Assembly (NCBI GenBank): GCA_020344295.1 | Contig: CP070819.1 | Location: forward strand, 398,477-404,847 | DNA: 6,371 nt | Source of the DNA: Dehalococcoidia bacterium | GTDB lineage: Bacteria; Chloroflexota; Dehalococcoidia; SZUA-161 | Reading direction: 5' to 3' | Shown here: positions 1 to 6,054 of the stretch, piece after piece | Layout: each line of letters starts with the position of its first letter | Numbering within the stretch: the first letter of the stretch is position 1 | Made by a program: the position numbers and the translations under genes | Notes under the pieces: generated by a model | What the model was told of the DNA's origin: nothing | Database searches by the model: none | The model's input: the letters and a program-made list of their open reading frames with translations, nothing else

Positions 1-363
1 AAGGGAGACTTGAGCATAGCGGATGAACTGTTCGCCGAAGATTTCGTCAACTATGATCCTGGTCGAGGAACGACACCAGATCGTGAGGGTATGAAGCAGT
101 TCCTTATAAATCTCCGCGCTGCTTTTCCCGACCAGAAACTGACTGTTGAGGATTTGATAGCCGAAGGGGATAAGGTTGTGCTCCGCTTTACAGGAAGTGG
201 CACTCATAAAGGTGATTTGTCAGGTATTCCCCCCACTGGAAAGCAATTTAATGTACCCGGGGTCTCAATCCTCCGCATAGCCGATGGTAAAGTAGTAGAG
301 CGGTGGAACGTCTCTGACTACTTACTTTTATTGCAGCAACTGGGAATCATCCCTGCAATGTGA
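1..363 (+). CDS. SnoaL-like / ester cyclase family protein, 5' end outside window
   Basis: The reading frame is open from base 1 and ends at TGA 361-363. Codons before the TTG at 10 already read K-G-D, continuing the usual family phrase N-x-G-D/N-L-x-x-x-D-E-L, so the true start lies upstream and about 20 residues are probably missing. Visible family features are an F-V-N-Y-D-P segment near the N-terminus, A-F-P-D, a V-E-D-L-I-A-E-G-D strand, G-T-H-K-G, G-I-P-P-T-G-K, and the ending D-G-K-V-V-E-R-W followed by a Q-Q-L-G-I-I-P tail. This matches the SnoaL-like/COG5485 'ester cyclase' group of the NTF2-like fold: small alpha+beta barrels, usually 130-150 aa and presumably cytoplasmic. A few relatives are polyketide cyclases, but most have no known substrate, so the specific reaction is not assignable. 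It converges with the acylase gene across an 88-bp gap. Family assignment is firm; function is unknown. Confidence 0.85.
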   Translation, partial: KGDLSIADELFAEDFVNYDPGRGTTPDREGMKQFLINLRAAFPDQKLTVEDLIAEGDKVVLRFTGSGTHKGDLSGIPPTGKQFNVPGVSILRIADGKVVERWNVSDYLLLLQQLGIIPAM

Positions 364-451
364 CGGATACCTTACGATAATATGAAGTGAATCGTGGCGC
401 AAATAACAGTAGCCATGCGGAGCGTAATTACAGAATTATAAGCTATTGGTC

Positions 452-3055
452 TTAGCCATCTAGCTGCCTCGGTTTCAATATCAGCCGGGCAACTGCAGCG
501 TCCTCTACCTGCTGGCGCGTCCAGAGCATGGGGTGGTACTCAATATAACGCCAGGGGTCTATCAGATCACTATAATGCGAGCTGTAGGGATGGCCACTCT
601 GTCCGGTGGTATGTACAGTAACGCTCTTTGAAAAGTCAGACAGATCGAGGATAATGCGCATCGACGGCAGATACAGCACCTCGAAGTCCTCGTCTGACCC
701 CACACCCCACGCTGTGTTGTTGATTGTCGCCATGCTGCCGCTGACAGGGTAAGGGCCACGATTGACCCTGCGCTCGACAAATCCTACGCCGCTTTCGCCG
801 ACGGGGTTGGTGACAAAGGTCGCTTTGTGCAGGTCACCCCACTTCCAATTCTCCCGGTCGCTTCCCAGCACAGACACTGTGCTGTCATAGCCTTCCTGGA
901 ACGACTGCAACAGGATTTCATCGCGTGTTTCGATCACACCCTCCGTTGCAGCATGATCCCACCAGATGTTTTCGGGATCCTGCAGCAGCAGCGCAGTTGA
1001 CCACATATCGCGGTCGCTACCGTAGGCCTTGTCCTCCGCCTCCAGTTCCTCGTAATCAAGCTGGTCGTGATAAAGGTTCTCCAGCAGGCTCGCCCAGAAC
1101 TGAGCGTACAGCGCGGCTTGGGGACTCTCCATATCAAACTGGTAGTCCCACTCGAGGAGCCAGTCACGGGCTCCAGCGAGCTCGTTATCATCGAATTCGA
1201 GTGCCGCCAGGTAAGGCATTATCTCCACGGCGCTGATCGATTTGTTGTCCCCCTGGATGCGCTGGTAGCTTTCTATTGTGTGCGGCGCGCCGGACTCAAG
1301 CAGCTCCACAATGCGCTCCGCGCGATAACCGTAGTCCCAGTCCCGGCTGAATACATAGTTGCGCCCCTCTCCCAATTCCTGGGCCAGCCAGGCGTAGTAC
1401 TCCGGCGGGACCACCGCCTGGTTAGCGGTGGCAACATAGCCCTGTCCGGGATTAAAGACACTGGGCAGTTTCTCATAAGGAACGTAACCCTGCCATTGGT
1501 ATTCATCCGTCCATCCTGGAGCGGGAAGGAGACCAGTGTGGTTGTCGGCTCGAATGGGTATGCGGCCGGGCATCTGATAGCCGATATTGCCCTCAACGTC
1601 CGCATAGACGAAATTCTGTGAGGGGACATCCCAGTATTGAAGGGCGTCCCGGAACTCGTCCCAGTTGGTTGCGTTGTTGAGCCCAAATACAGCCCGGGTC
1701 ATATTGCTGAGCTCCAGTCCCGTCCAGCGCATTGCCAGCGGGTCTTCGTTATTGAAACCGAGTACCTCGCCAGTTTCCTCGTCCAGCTCATTGTCGTTTA
1801 TTATCGGGCCGATGTGCGTCTCCCTGACCTGGATGTCGATCGTATCACCGCTGCCCGCAAAACGGATGGTCTCCTGACGAACGGTCATGTCCCGCCACTC
1901 GCCGTTCCACTCATATTGAAGCGGGTTCTCCGGATTGACCTTGATCTCATACAGGTCGGCTACATCCGGTCCGGTATTGGTGACCCCCCATCCGATATGA
2001 CTATTGTGACCTATCACCACCCCTGGTATCGGCGAGAACGTGAATCCTGTCATGTCAAATGGTTCCTGTCCATCTTCCGGGATGAGGTGTAGTCCGATCT
2101 CGTACCATATGGATGGCAGCTGGATGCCGAGATGCGGGTCGTTGGCCAGCAACGGCATCCCGCTCTCCGACATATTACCGCCGACAACCCAGTTATTGCT
2201 GCCAACGCCCCGACCCTGACCGAATACGAGGTTGATATAATTGAAGTCTCCGCTGCCAGCGATCTGGTGCTCTGTAACTGTTCCTGTTTTGTTACGTTTT
2301 TCGATGCTGCCAGCCTGTGTTGAGATGTTGAGGTCCGCCAGCTGGACAATGGTCGGCCTTTCGCCGTAGGGCCAAGGAGGCGTCATCCACTGGTCGGTCA
2401 TCTCCTGTCCGATGAGATCGGAGATGGTCGAGCGGGTTTCCTCGACGTGTCCTCCACGAGCCAGGTCCCAGGCCATAACCTTGCCCCATACGAGGGAATC
2501 GGCGGGCGTCCACTGCTCGATCTTTATACACCTGCCTGCCAGTTTAAGTAAGCTGTATTCGAGAGCCAGGTCTCCGTAGTTGCGGTTCGAGATATATGCA
2601 TTGACCCCGTCGGCGAAAGCCTGAAGATAGGCCATTGTCTCCTCGTCGCAGAGTCCCACCTCCTGCTCGACTATCTGACGCCAACCGAGAGTCCTGATCA
2701 TGATGTCTGCATCGAGGAGATCGTCGTCTCTTCCCGTTGTCTCCTCGATTCTGCCGCTTCCAATATGTCGCCAGAATTCCATCTGCCACCAGCGATCCTG
2801 GGCCTGAGTAAAACCCTGGGCGAAGAACAGGTCGTGCATAGTCTTGGCGTAGATATGCGGGATACCCCACTCGTCGCGCAGGACTTCAACCGTATTGTTG
2901 AGTCCTTCGACCTGCAGCTCGCCGTCATGCTGTGGCAGCGGCCCTCTGGTGTAGTCGATATAGAGGATATAGCCAGCGATCAGGACGCAGGCAATGATCA
3001 CCACAATGATTCCCAGCACTGTGGCAATTATTTTTCTTTTAAGCGTACGTAGCAT
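452..3055 (-). CDS. Penicillin acylase family protein (Ntn hydrolase), membrane-anchored
   Basis: This is predicted to hydrolyse amide bonds of an acylated substrate outside the cytoplasm, after self-cleavage of the precursor into alpha and beta chains. Numbering from the ATG at 3055 (867 aa): basic start, hydrophobic segment about 9-33 (signal anchor or uncleaved signal peptide), alpha chain to about 245, linker, then G-S-N-N-W with Ser286 as predicted nucleophile and new beta-chain N-terminus. His308 in N-D-P-H-L lies 22 residues after the Ser, as in cephalosporin- and AHL-acylase relatives. W-G-V-T-N-T (356-361) should supply the oxyanion backbone NH; D364 and D367 match the calcium-ligand region; Asn545 in A-T-A-N-Q matches the oxyanion Asn. 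No frameshift is visible and length is typical. An in-frame ATG at 3073 would add six residues, but AAGGAGG lies 5 nt before the 3055 ATG. The substrate (beta-lactam, acyl-homoserine lactone or other) cannot be read from sequence. Confidence 0.93.
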   Translation of the reverse strand: MLRTLKRKIIATVLGIIVVIIACVLIAGYILYIDYTRGPLPQHDGELQVEGLNNTVEVLRDEWGIPHIYAKTMHDLFFAQGFTQAQDRWWQMEFWRHIGSGRIEETTGRDDDLLDADIMIRTLGWRQIVEQEVGLCDEETMAYLQAFADGVNAYISNRNYGDLALEYSLLKLAGRCIKIEQWTPADSLVWGKVMAWDLARGGHVEETRSTISDLIGQEMTDQWMTPPWPYGERPTIVQLADLNISTQAGSIEKRNKTGTVTEHQIAGSGDFNYINLVFGQGRGVGSNNWVVGGNMSESGMPLLANDPHLGIQLPSIWYEIGLHLIPEDGQEPFDMTGFTFSPIPGVVIGHNSHIGWGVTNTGPDVADLYEIKVNPENPLQYEWNGEWRDMTVRQETIRFAGSGDTIDIQVRETHIGPIINDNELDEETGEVLGFNNEDPLAMRWTGLELSNMTRAVFGLNNATNWDEFRDALQYWDVPSQNFVYADVEGNIGYQMPGRIPIRADNHTGLLPAPGWTDEYQWQGYVPYEKLPSVFNPGQGYVATANQAVVPPEYYAWLAQELGEGRNYVFSRDWDYGYRAERIVELLESGAPHTIESYQRIQGDNKSISAVEIMPYLAALEFDDNELAGARDWLLEWDYQFDMESPQAALYAQFWASLLENLYHDQLDYEELEAEDKAYGSDRDMWSTALLLQDPENIWWDHAATEGVIETRDEILLQSFQEGYDSTVSVLGSDRENWKWGDLHKATFVTNPVGESGVGFVERRVNRGPYPVSGSMATINNTAWGVGSDEDFEVLYLPSMRIILDLSDFSKSVTVHTTGQSGHPYSSHYSDLIDPWRYIEYHPMLWTRQQVEDAAVARLILKPRQLDG

Positions 3056-3060
3056 CTTGG

Positions 3061-3067
3061 CCTCCTT
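3061..3067 (-). promoter_or_regulatory. Ribosome binding site that decides the acylase start
   Basis: On the minus strand this reads AAGGAGG, a perfect anti-Shine-Dalgarno match, with a 5-nt spacer (CCAAG) to the ATG at 3055-3053. The farther upstream ATG at 3073 has only a weak GAGG too far away. The site lies inside the coding sequence if the longer ORF is used, which argues for the shorter, 867-aa protein. Confidence 0.8.
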
Positions 3068-3094
3068 GGACATGCGGGTCAGCCTCGTGTGGCC

Positions 3095-3123
3095 ATCGTA
3101 GATGATGAGGGTGTTATTGTCAA
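3095..3123 (-). promoter_or_regulatory. Predicted sigma70-type promoter of the acylase gene
   Basis: On the minus strand, a perfect TTGACA -35 box (3123-3118) is followed by a 17-bp spacer and TACGAT (3100-3095, 4 of 6 matches to TATAAT). Transcription would begin near 3088, leaving a leader of about 33 nt to the ATG at 3055, which comfortably holds the AAGGAGG site. The alternative start at 3073 would leave only about 15 nt and no good ribosome binding site. A short TTGT-CA-ACAA inverted repeat overlaps the -35 box on the intergenic side; it is too short to call an operator. Confidence 0.55.
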
Positions 3124-3151
3124 CAAGTCACTGGATCAGTACACAAGCCTT

Positions 3152-3178
3152 TTGAGATCGGGGTGCGTCCTGTATAAT
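3152..3178 (+). promoter_or_regulatory. Predicted sigma70-type promoter of the DUF89-Memo-DUF167 operon
   Basis: A perfect TATAAT -10 box (3173-3178) lies 15 bp downstream of TTGAGA (3152-3157, 5 of 6 matches to TTGACA). The spacer is shorter than the ideal 17 bp, so strength may be modest or depend on an activator. The expected transcription start near 3185 is only about 8 nt before the ATG at 3193, implying a nearly leaderless mRNA. It is divergent from the acylase promoter in the same intergenic region. Confidence 0.55.
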
Positions 3179-3192
3179 AGCATCAGCGGGAT

Positions 3193-4032
3193 ATGAAAGC
3201 CACCGATGATTGCCGTTACTGCCTGGAGGGGCTGCTTCGTCAGGCAGTTGAGCTAGCTACCAGGGAACCGGAGCTGCGGGCGAGGGTTATCGACGAGGGA
3301 CTTTCGTTCCTCGACCGGGAGTTCTCCACAGAGAAGACCTCCATAGCAGTGGCCACGCCGCTTCACCGGCTCGTCAGGGATCTAACCGGCAATGCCGATC
3401 CCTATTCGGGGGTAAAGGAAGCAGAGGTGGAGATGGCCGCGGAGATCAGGCGGAGCCTGGATAAGAACCCGGGACGTGATCTCAGGGAGTGCCTGATCTA
3501 TGCAGTCCGCGGGAACAGCATAGATTTCTTCAAAGACCGGCAGGAGATCATGGAGGCCATGGCGGGGCCTGTGGCGTTCGTTATCGATGATACTGTAAAG
3601 CTGGAAGAAAGGATGGAGGAGGCAGGGAATATTCTGTACCTGGCAGACAACGCCGGAGAGCAGCCTTTTGACCTGCCCCTGGTGCGTTTGCTAGGGAGCT
3701 ATGCACCGGTAACCTACGTTGTAAAGGAATCGCCGGTGCAGGATGACCTTACACTCGCCGACCTAGAGAAATTCCAGATGGCGCCGGAGTTGCCCAGAGT
3801 TACAAGCACCGGTACCGATACCCCCGGTGTTGACATGGACATAGCCTCGGTCGAGTTTAAGGAGGAGTTCGAGGGTGCAGATCTCGTGCTGGCCAAGGGG
3901 ATGGGCTATTGGGAGACCCTCTCTGAGCTTCCCCAGCAGGGGAAAGTGTTTCATCTCCTTAAGGCCAAGTGCCGTCCGGTGGCCGAATCGATCGGCGTGC
4001 CCCTGAATGGCTATGTGGCGCTTCTGAGGTGA
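3193..4032 (+). CDS. DUF89 / ARMT1-like family protein, predicted metal-dependent phosphatase
   Basis: The 279-aa protein matches the prokaryotic DUF89 family (COG1578 type), whose characterised members are metal-dependent phosphatases proposed to remove damaged or unwanted phosphometabolites; it should be cytoplasmic. Visible signatures in order: N-terminal C7-x2-C10; P-L-H-R-L (56-60) followed by D-P-Y (69-71); N108-x2-D111; D152-N-A-G-E156; K178-E-S-P with D184-D185; D230 and A-K-G (234-236); and K-A-K-C260-R-P-V-A near the end. N108, D111, D152, N153 and D230 correspond to the region expected to bind metal and phosphate. The ATG at 3193 is supported because the conserved CxxC pair follows immediately and no alternative start is close. 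The upstream ribosome binding site is weak (at best GCGGG), consistent with the very short leader predicted from the promoter. It is the first gene of the operon; its stop lies 6 bp before the Memo ATG. Family call is strong; substrate is unknown. Confidence 0.9.
   Translation: MKATDDCRYCLEGLLRQAVELATREPELRARVIDEGLSFLDREFSTEKTSIAVATPLHRLVRDLTGNADPYSGVKEAEVEMAAEIRRSLDKNPGRDLRECLIYAVRGNSIDFFKDRQEIMEAMAGPVAFVIDDTVKLEERMEEAGNILYLADNAGEQPFDLPLVRLLGSYAPVTYVVKESPVQDDLTLADLEKFQMAPELPRVTSTGTDTPGVDMDIASVEFKEEFEGADLVLAKGMGYWETLSELPQQGKVFHLLKAKCRPVAESIGVPLNGYVALLR
4026..4032 (+). promoter_or_regulatory. Ribosome binding site of the Memo gene overlapping the DUF89 stop codon
   Basis: GAGGTGA is a full match to the 3' part of AGGAGGTGA, with 6 nt to the ATG at 4039. 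Its last three bases are the TGA stop of the preceding gene. This overlap suggests coupled translation of the two proteins. Confidence 0.75.
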
Positions 4033-4038
4033 ATCTAT

Positions 4039-5268
4039 ATGTCGGGCGACGACCTACCAAAGATTAGACGATTACAGATCAGCGCGGGTCAGTGGGAGAA
4101 CCGGCCAGTGGTCGTTCTTCAAGACCCACTGGGGCTGACTGATCAGGCCGTGGCGGTCCCCAAGGAGGTCGCTCCACTGATCGAGCTGTGCGACGGAAGT
4201 CGGGATATCGCTACACTGAGGACTGCCTTTGAGCTAAGGACAGGGCTAAAGTTGGGACCGGACTACGTTGAGAAAATGCTGACCCAACTCGATGAGGCCC
4301 TGCTGCTGGAGAACGAGCGTTTCCTACAGGCACACCGGGAGACCGTAGAGAGGTTCAGGGCCGCTCCCTTCCGTCCACCCAAGATGGCGGGGAAGGTCTA
4401 CCCCTCCACGGTGGAGTGGCTGGACCGCAACTTCAGGGAGTACTTCGAAGCTGTGGCATCCGACGGGGCCGATGTGGACGTAGTAGGGAGCGTGCGCGGG
4501 CTCGTGAGCCCTCACATTGACTATCAGCGCGGCGGGGCCATATATGCTAAGGTTTGGCAGCAGGCGGCAGAGGCTGCGAAAGAGGCCGAGGTGGCTGTTA
4601 TCCTGGGCACCAATCACCACGATTGTCAGAAGCTGATCACCATGACTCGCCAGAGCTATTCGACACCCTGGGGGGTAATGCCGACGGCCAGTGATGTGGT
4701 AGACGAGGTAGAGGCCGATCTGGGGGACAAGGAAGTGTTTGCCGAGGAGCTGCACCACCGTACAGAGCACTCGGTGGAGGCGGCTGCAGTGTGGCTGCAC
4801 TATTTCGTGAAAGACACTTCCTGTAAAATGGTGCCCGTCCTCTGCGGGTCGTTCCATGAGTTCACACACGGTAATGCGCTTCCCGACAACGATGAGCGAT
4901 TACACAAGTTTGTTGAGGCGGTCAGGAGATCCACAGCCGACCGGCGCACCCTCATTGTTGCCGCTGCAGATCTGGCTCATGCGGGCCCGGCCTTCGGCGA
5001 TCCGTATCCGATAGATGTCACACACAGGGCCAGTATGTCAGCCGCCGATACGGAGCTGATGGACTGCATAGCAAGGGGCGACGCCGAGGGTACGTTCTCG
5101 AAAGTGAAGGCCGAGGGTGACCGCAGGAGGATATGCGGACTGGCCCCGATCTATCTGGCGCTGCGTATTCTGGGGGAGTCGACTGGCAGGGTAACCGGCT
5201 ATGAGCATTGTCCGGCCGACCAGCAGGGTACCTCATTTGTTTCTATCTGCGGCATGGTGCTAAGTTGA
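4039..5268 (+). CDS. Memo-family protein (AmmeMemoRadiSam system protein B type) with PqqD-like N-terminal domain
   Basis: This 409-aa protein has two parts. Residues about 25-95 (D-P-L-G, then I-E-L-C-D-G-S-R-D-I-A-T-L and a helical stretch ending L-L-L-E-N-E-R-F) resemble a PqqD-like winged-helix domain. Residues about 145-409 are the Memo domain, related to the LigB-type dioxygenase fold: S-P-H159-I-D-Y, I-L-G-T-N-H193-H194, E-H244-S-V-E, A-A-D311-L-A-H314, and I-C366-G-L-A-P-I. By comparison with human MEMO1, H159, H194 and C366 match the three reported metal ligands (H49, H81, C244). All are present, so the protein should bind metal, probably iron or copper. Bacterial members are often encoded with AMMECR1-like and radical SAM proteins; neither appears here. 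The start is supported by GAGGTGA 6 nt upstream. It sits between DUF89 and DUF167 genes with 6-bp gaps on each side. The family call is strong, the N-terminal domain moderate, and the biochemical role unknown. Confidence 0.92.
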   Translation: MSGDDLPKIRRLQISAGQWENRPVVVLQDPLGLTDQAVAVPKEVAPLIELCDGSRDIATLRTAFELRTGLKLGPDYVEKMLTQLDEALLLENERFLQAHRETVERFRAAPFRPPKMAGKVYPSTVEWLDRNFREYFEAVASDGADVDVVGSVRGLVSPHIDYQRGGAIYAKVWQQAAEAAKEAEVAVILGTNHHDCQKLITMTRQSYSTPWGVMPTASDVVDEVEADLGDKEVFAEELHHRTEHSVEAAAVWLHYFVKDTSCKMVPVLCGSFHEFTHGNALPDNDERLHKFVEAVRRSTADRRTLIVAAADLAHAGPAFGDPYPIDVTHRASMSAADTELMDCIARGDAEGTFSKVKAEGDRRRICGLAPIYLALRILGESTGRVTGYEHCPADQQGTSFVSICGMVLS

Positions 5269-5274
5269 CATAAT

Positions 5275-5568
5275 ATGGAAACGAGTAAAGCGGTCTTGGA
5301 GGTTCACGTTCAGCCCGGCGCCAAAAGTGATGAGGTAGTGGGGCTGAGGGATGGCATCCTTCATATGAAGGTTAAAGCCCCACCCCGCAAGGGACAGGCC
5401 AACCAGGCGCTGATTACACTGCTGGCCAAAGCACTGGGCCTCTCCAAGAATGACCTTGCGATTGTAAGGGGACATACCAGTCGGAACAAGGCGCTGGATG
5501 TGCAGGGCATAAGCCCGGAGGAATTGAAAAAGAGGCTGGACCGGTCGTTTGCGGGTAACAGGCCCTGA
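5275..5568 (+). CDS. DUF167 / YggU family (UPF0235) protein
   Basis: This 97-aa protein is full length for the family, which is a small conserved alpha/beta protein of unknown function. Signature motifs are Q13-P-G-A-K-S18, K34-A-P-P-R-K-G-Q-A-N43, a following helix A-L-I-T-L-L-A-K, and G66-H-T-S-R70-N-K72. The conserved basic residues K17, K34, K39, R70 and K72 suggest an anionic ligand, but that is inference. The ATG follows the Memo stop by 6 bp. No Shine-Dalgarno is visible in the upstream sequence, so translation probably depends on ribosomes finishing the Memo gene. Family members are commonly found near yggT- or proC-like genes in other bacteria; those are absent here and the linkage is with DUF89 and Memo instead. 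Confidence 0.93.
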   Translation: METSKAVLEVHVQPGAKSDEVVGLRDGILHMKVKAPPRKGQANQALITLLAKALGLSKNDLAIVRGHTSRNKALDVQGISPEELKKRLDRSFAGNRP

Positions 5569-5602
5569 TCTCAGCGACTGTTAAATGCTCATAAATTAAA
5601 AA

Positions 5603-5935
5603 ATGAATTACATATACACGCATCTACCTCAGAACGAGGATATCGGCTTCCTCGAGCGATCCTACAGTGTAATTGAAGGTACACTGGAATACGATGGCCG
5701 GGAGGTCCTCTACCTCCTGGTCGACGCCTCGGATGTCACCTTCTGCGACCGCAGCCACGCGTCGCATCTGGCCAGCGTGAATGTAAAAGGGTACGTGGTC
5801 AGATTGAAATATGAGATGAGTGAGGCCGGGGAGGCCATGTCTGAGATAGAGCCCATTGTAGCTGAGGGGGATAAAAAGGCTATCACCGATATCCTGAGAG
5901 CACGACACAACATATCGGCAGTCAATTTCTTCTAG
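5603..5935 (+). CDS. Uncharacterised 110-aa protein with a C-x3-H-x2-H cluster
   Basis: I do not recognise a named family. The protein is acidic-to-neutral, has no signal peptide or membrane segment, and looks mixed alpha/beta. A strand-rich first half contains E-V-L-Y-L-L-V-D (34-41). A central segment has Cys48, His52 and His55 (F-C-D-R-S-H-A-S-H), then V-K-G-Y-V-V-R-L-K-Y (61-70). A C-terminal part has S-E-I-E-P-I (80-85) and a helix leading to a hydrophobic V-N-F-F end. The C-x3-H-x2-H spacing could bind a metal, but three residues alone are weak evidence. It begins 34 bp after the DUF167 stop. The leader is AT-rich with no Shine-Dalgarno, so expression may rely on an A/U-rich translation site or read-through from the operon. 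The balanced codon pattern and coherent secondary structure make it a likely real gene; the minus-strand ORF over the same bases looks like its shadow. Confidence 0.75.
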   Translation: MNYIYTHLPQNEDIGFLERSYSVIEGTLEYDGREVLYLLVDASDVTFCDRSHASHLASVNVKGYVVRLKYEMSEAGEAMSEIEPIVAEGDKKAITDILRARHNISAVNFF

Positions 5936-6054
5936 AAGACTCCATTGCTCTAGGCTGATTCATTACTTCTTTTACTGGAAAAGTCACTTTCTAAAAAGAC
6001 TGTATTGTAGTATTATGCCTTTCCAGATGGCTAGTTCGGCGAGGAGGTGCTGAG
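5936..6054 (+). other. Intergenic region upstream of the dehydrogenase; weak promoter candidate
   Basis: This 119-bp stretch is AT-richer than its flanks and carries no convincing ORF. TATTAT at 6011-6016 could be a -10 box, with only a poor -35 match (TTTCTA, 5988-5993) 17 bp upstream. A CTTTT-ACTGG-AAAAG hairpin (5969-5983) is too weak to call a terminator. A separate transcription unit for the dehydrogenase is plausible but not shown. Confidence 0.3.
6042..6049 (+). promoter_or_regulatory. Strong ribosome binding site of the dehydrogenase gene
   Basis: AGGAGGTG is a near-complete match to the anti-Shine-Dalgarno, with 5 nt to the ATG at 6055. It fixes the start and shows that translation signals of this interrupted gene are undamaged. 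Confidence 0.8.

Noticed and set aside
364..451. Possible bidirectional terminator between the SnoaL-like gene and the acylase gene (TAATT-ACAG-AATTA at 425-438)
   Set aside because: The stem is five A/T pairs with no GC core and no clear U-tract, so it is not a supportable intrinsic terminator.
1067..1621. A 184-codon plus-strand ORF inside the acylase gene
   Set aside because: It lies antisense to the conserved acylase coding sequence, shows no recognisable motif and has no ribosome binding site; the acylase frame carries all catalytic residues.
2980..3000. Possible lipobox (I-I-A-C) in the acylase N-terminus
   Set aside because: The Cys lies in the middle of the hydrophobic segment and is followed by about ten more hydrophobic residues, which fits a membrane anchor better than a lipoprotein signal.
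4324..4869. A 181-codon minus-strand ORF opposite the Memo gene
   Set aside because: It overlaps the conserved Memo metal-ligand region in antisense and has no family signature, so it is a shadow of the real gene.
5265..5276. TTGACA followed directly by TAATAT before the DUF167 gene
   Set aside because: The two boxes are adjacent with no spacer, so they cannot act as paired -35 and -10 elements; the match is chance.
5585..5599. Four-codon leader ORF (ATG...TAA) just before the 110-aa gene
   Set aside because: It is too short, has no Shine-Dalgarno and no regulatory codon pattern; expected by chance in AT-rich sequence.
5931..5955. CTAGA...TCTAG inverted repeat after the 110-aa gene as a terminator
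   Set aside because: A five-pair stem with a loop of about eleven bases and no U-tract is too weak; no terminator is called.
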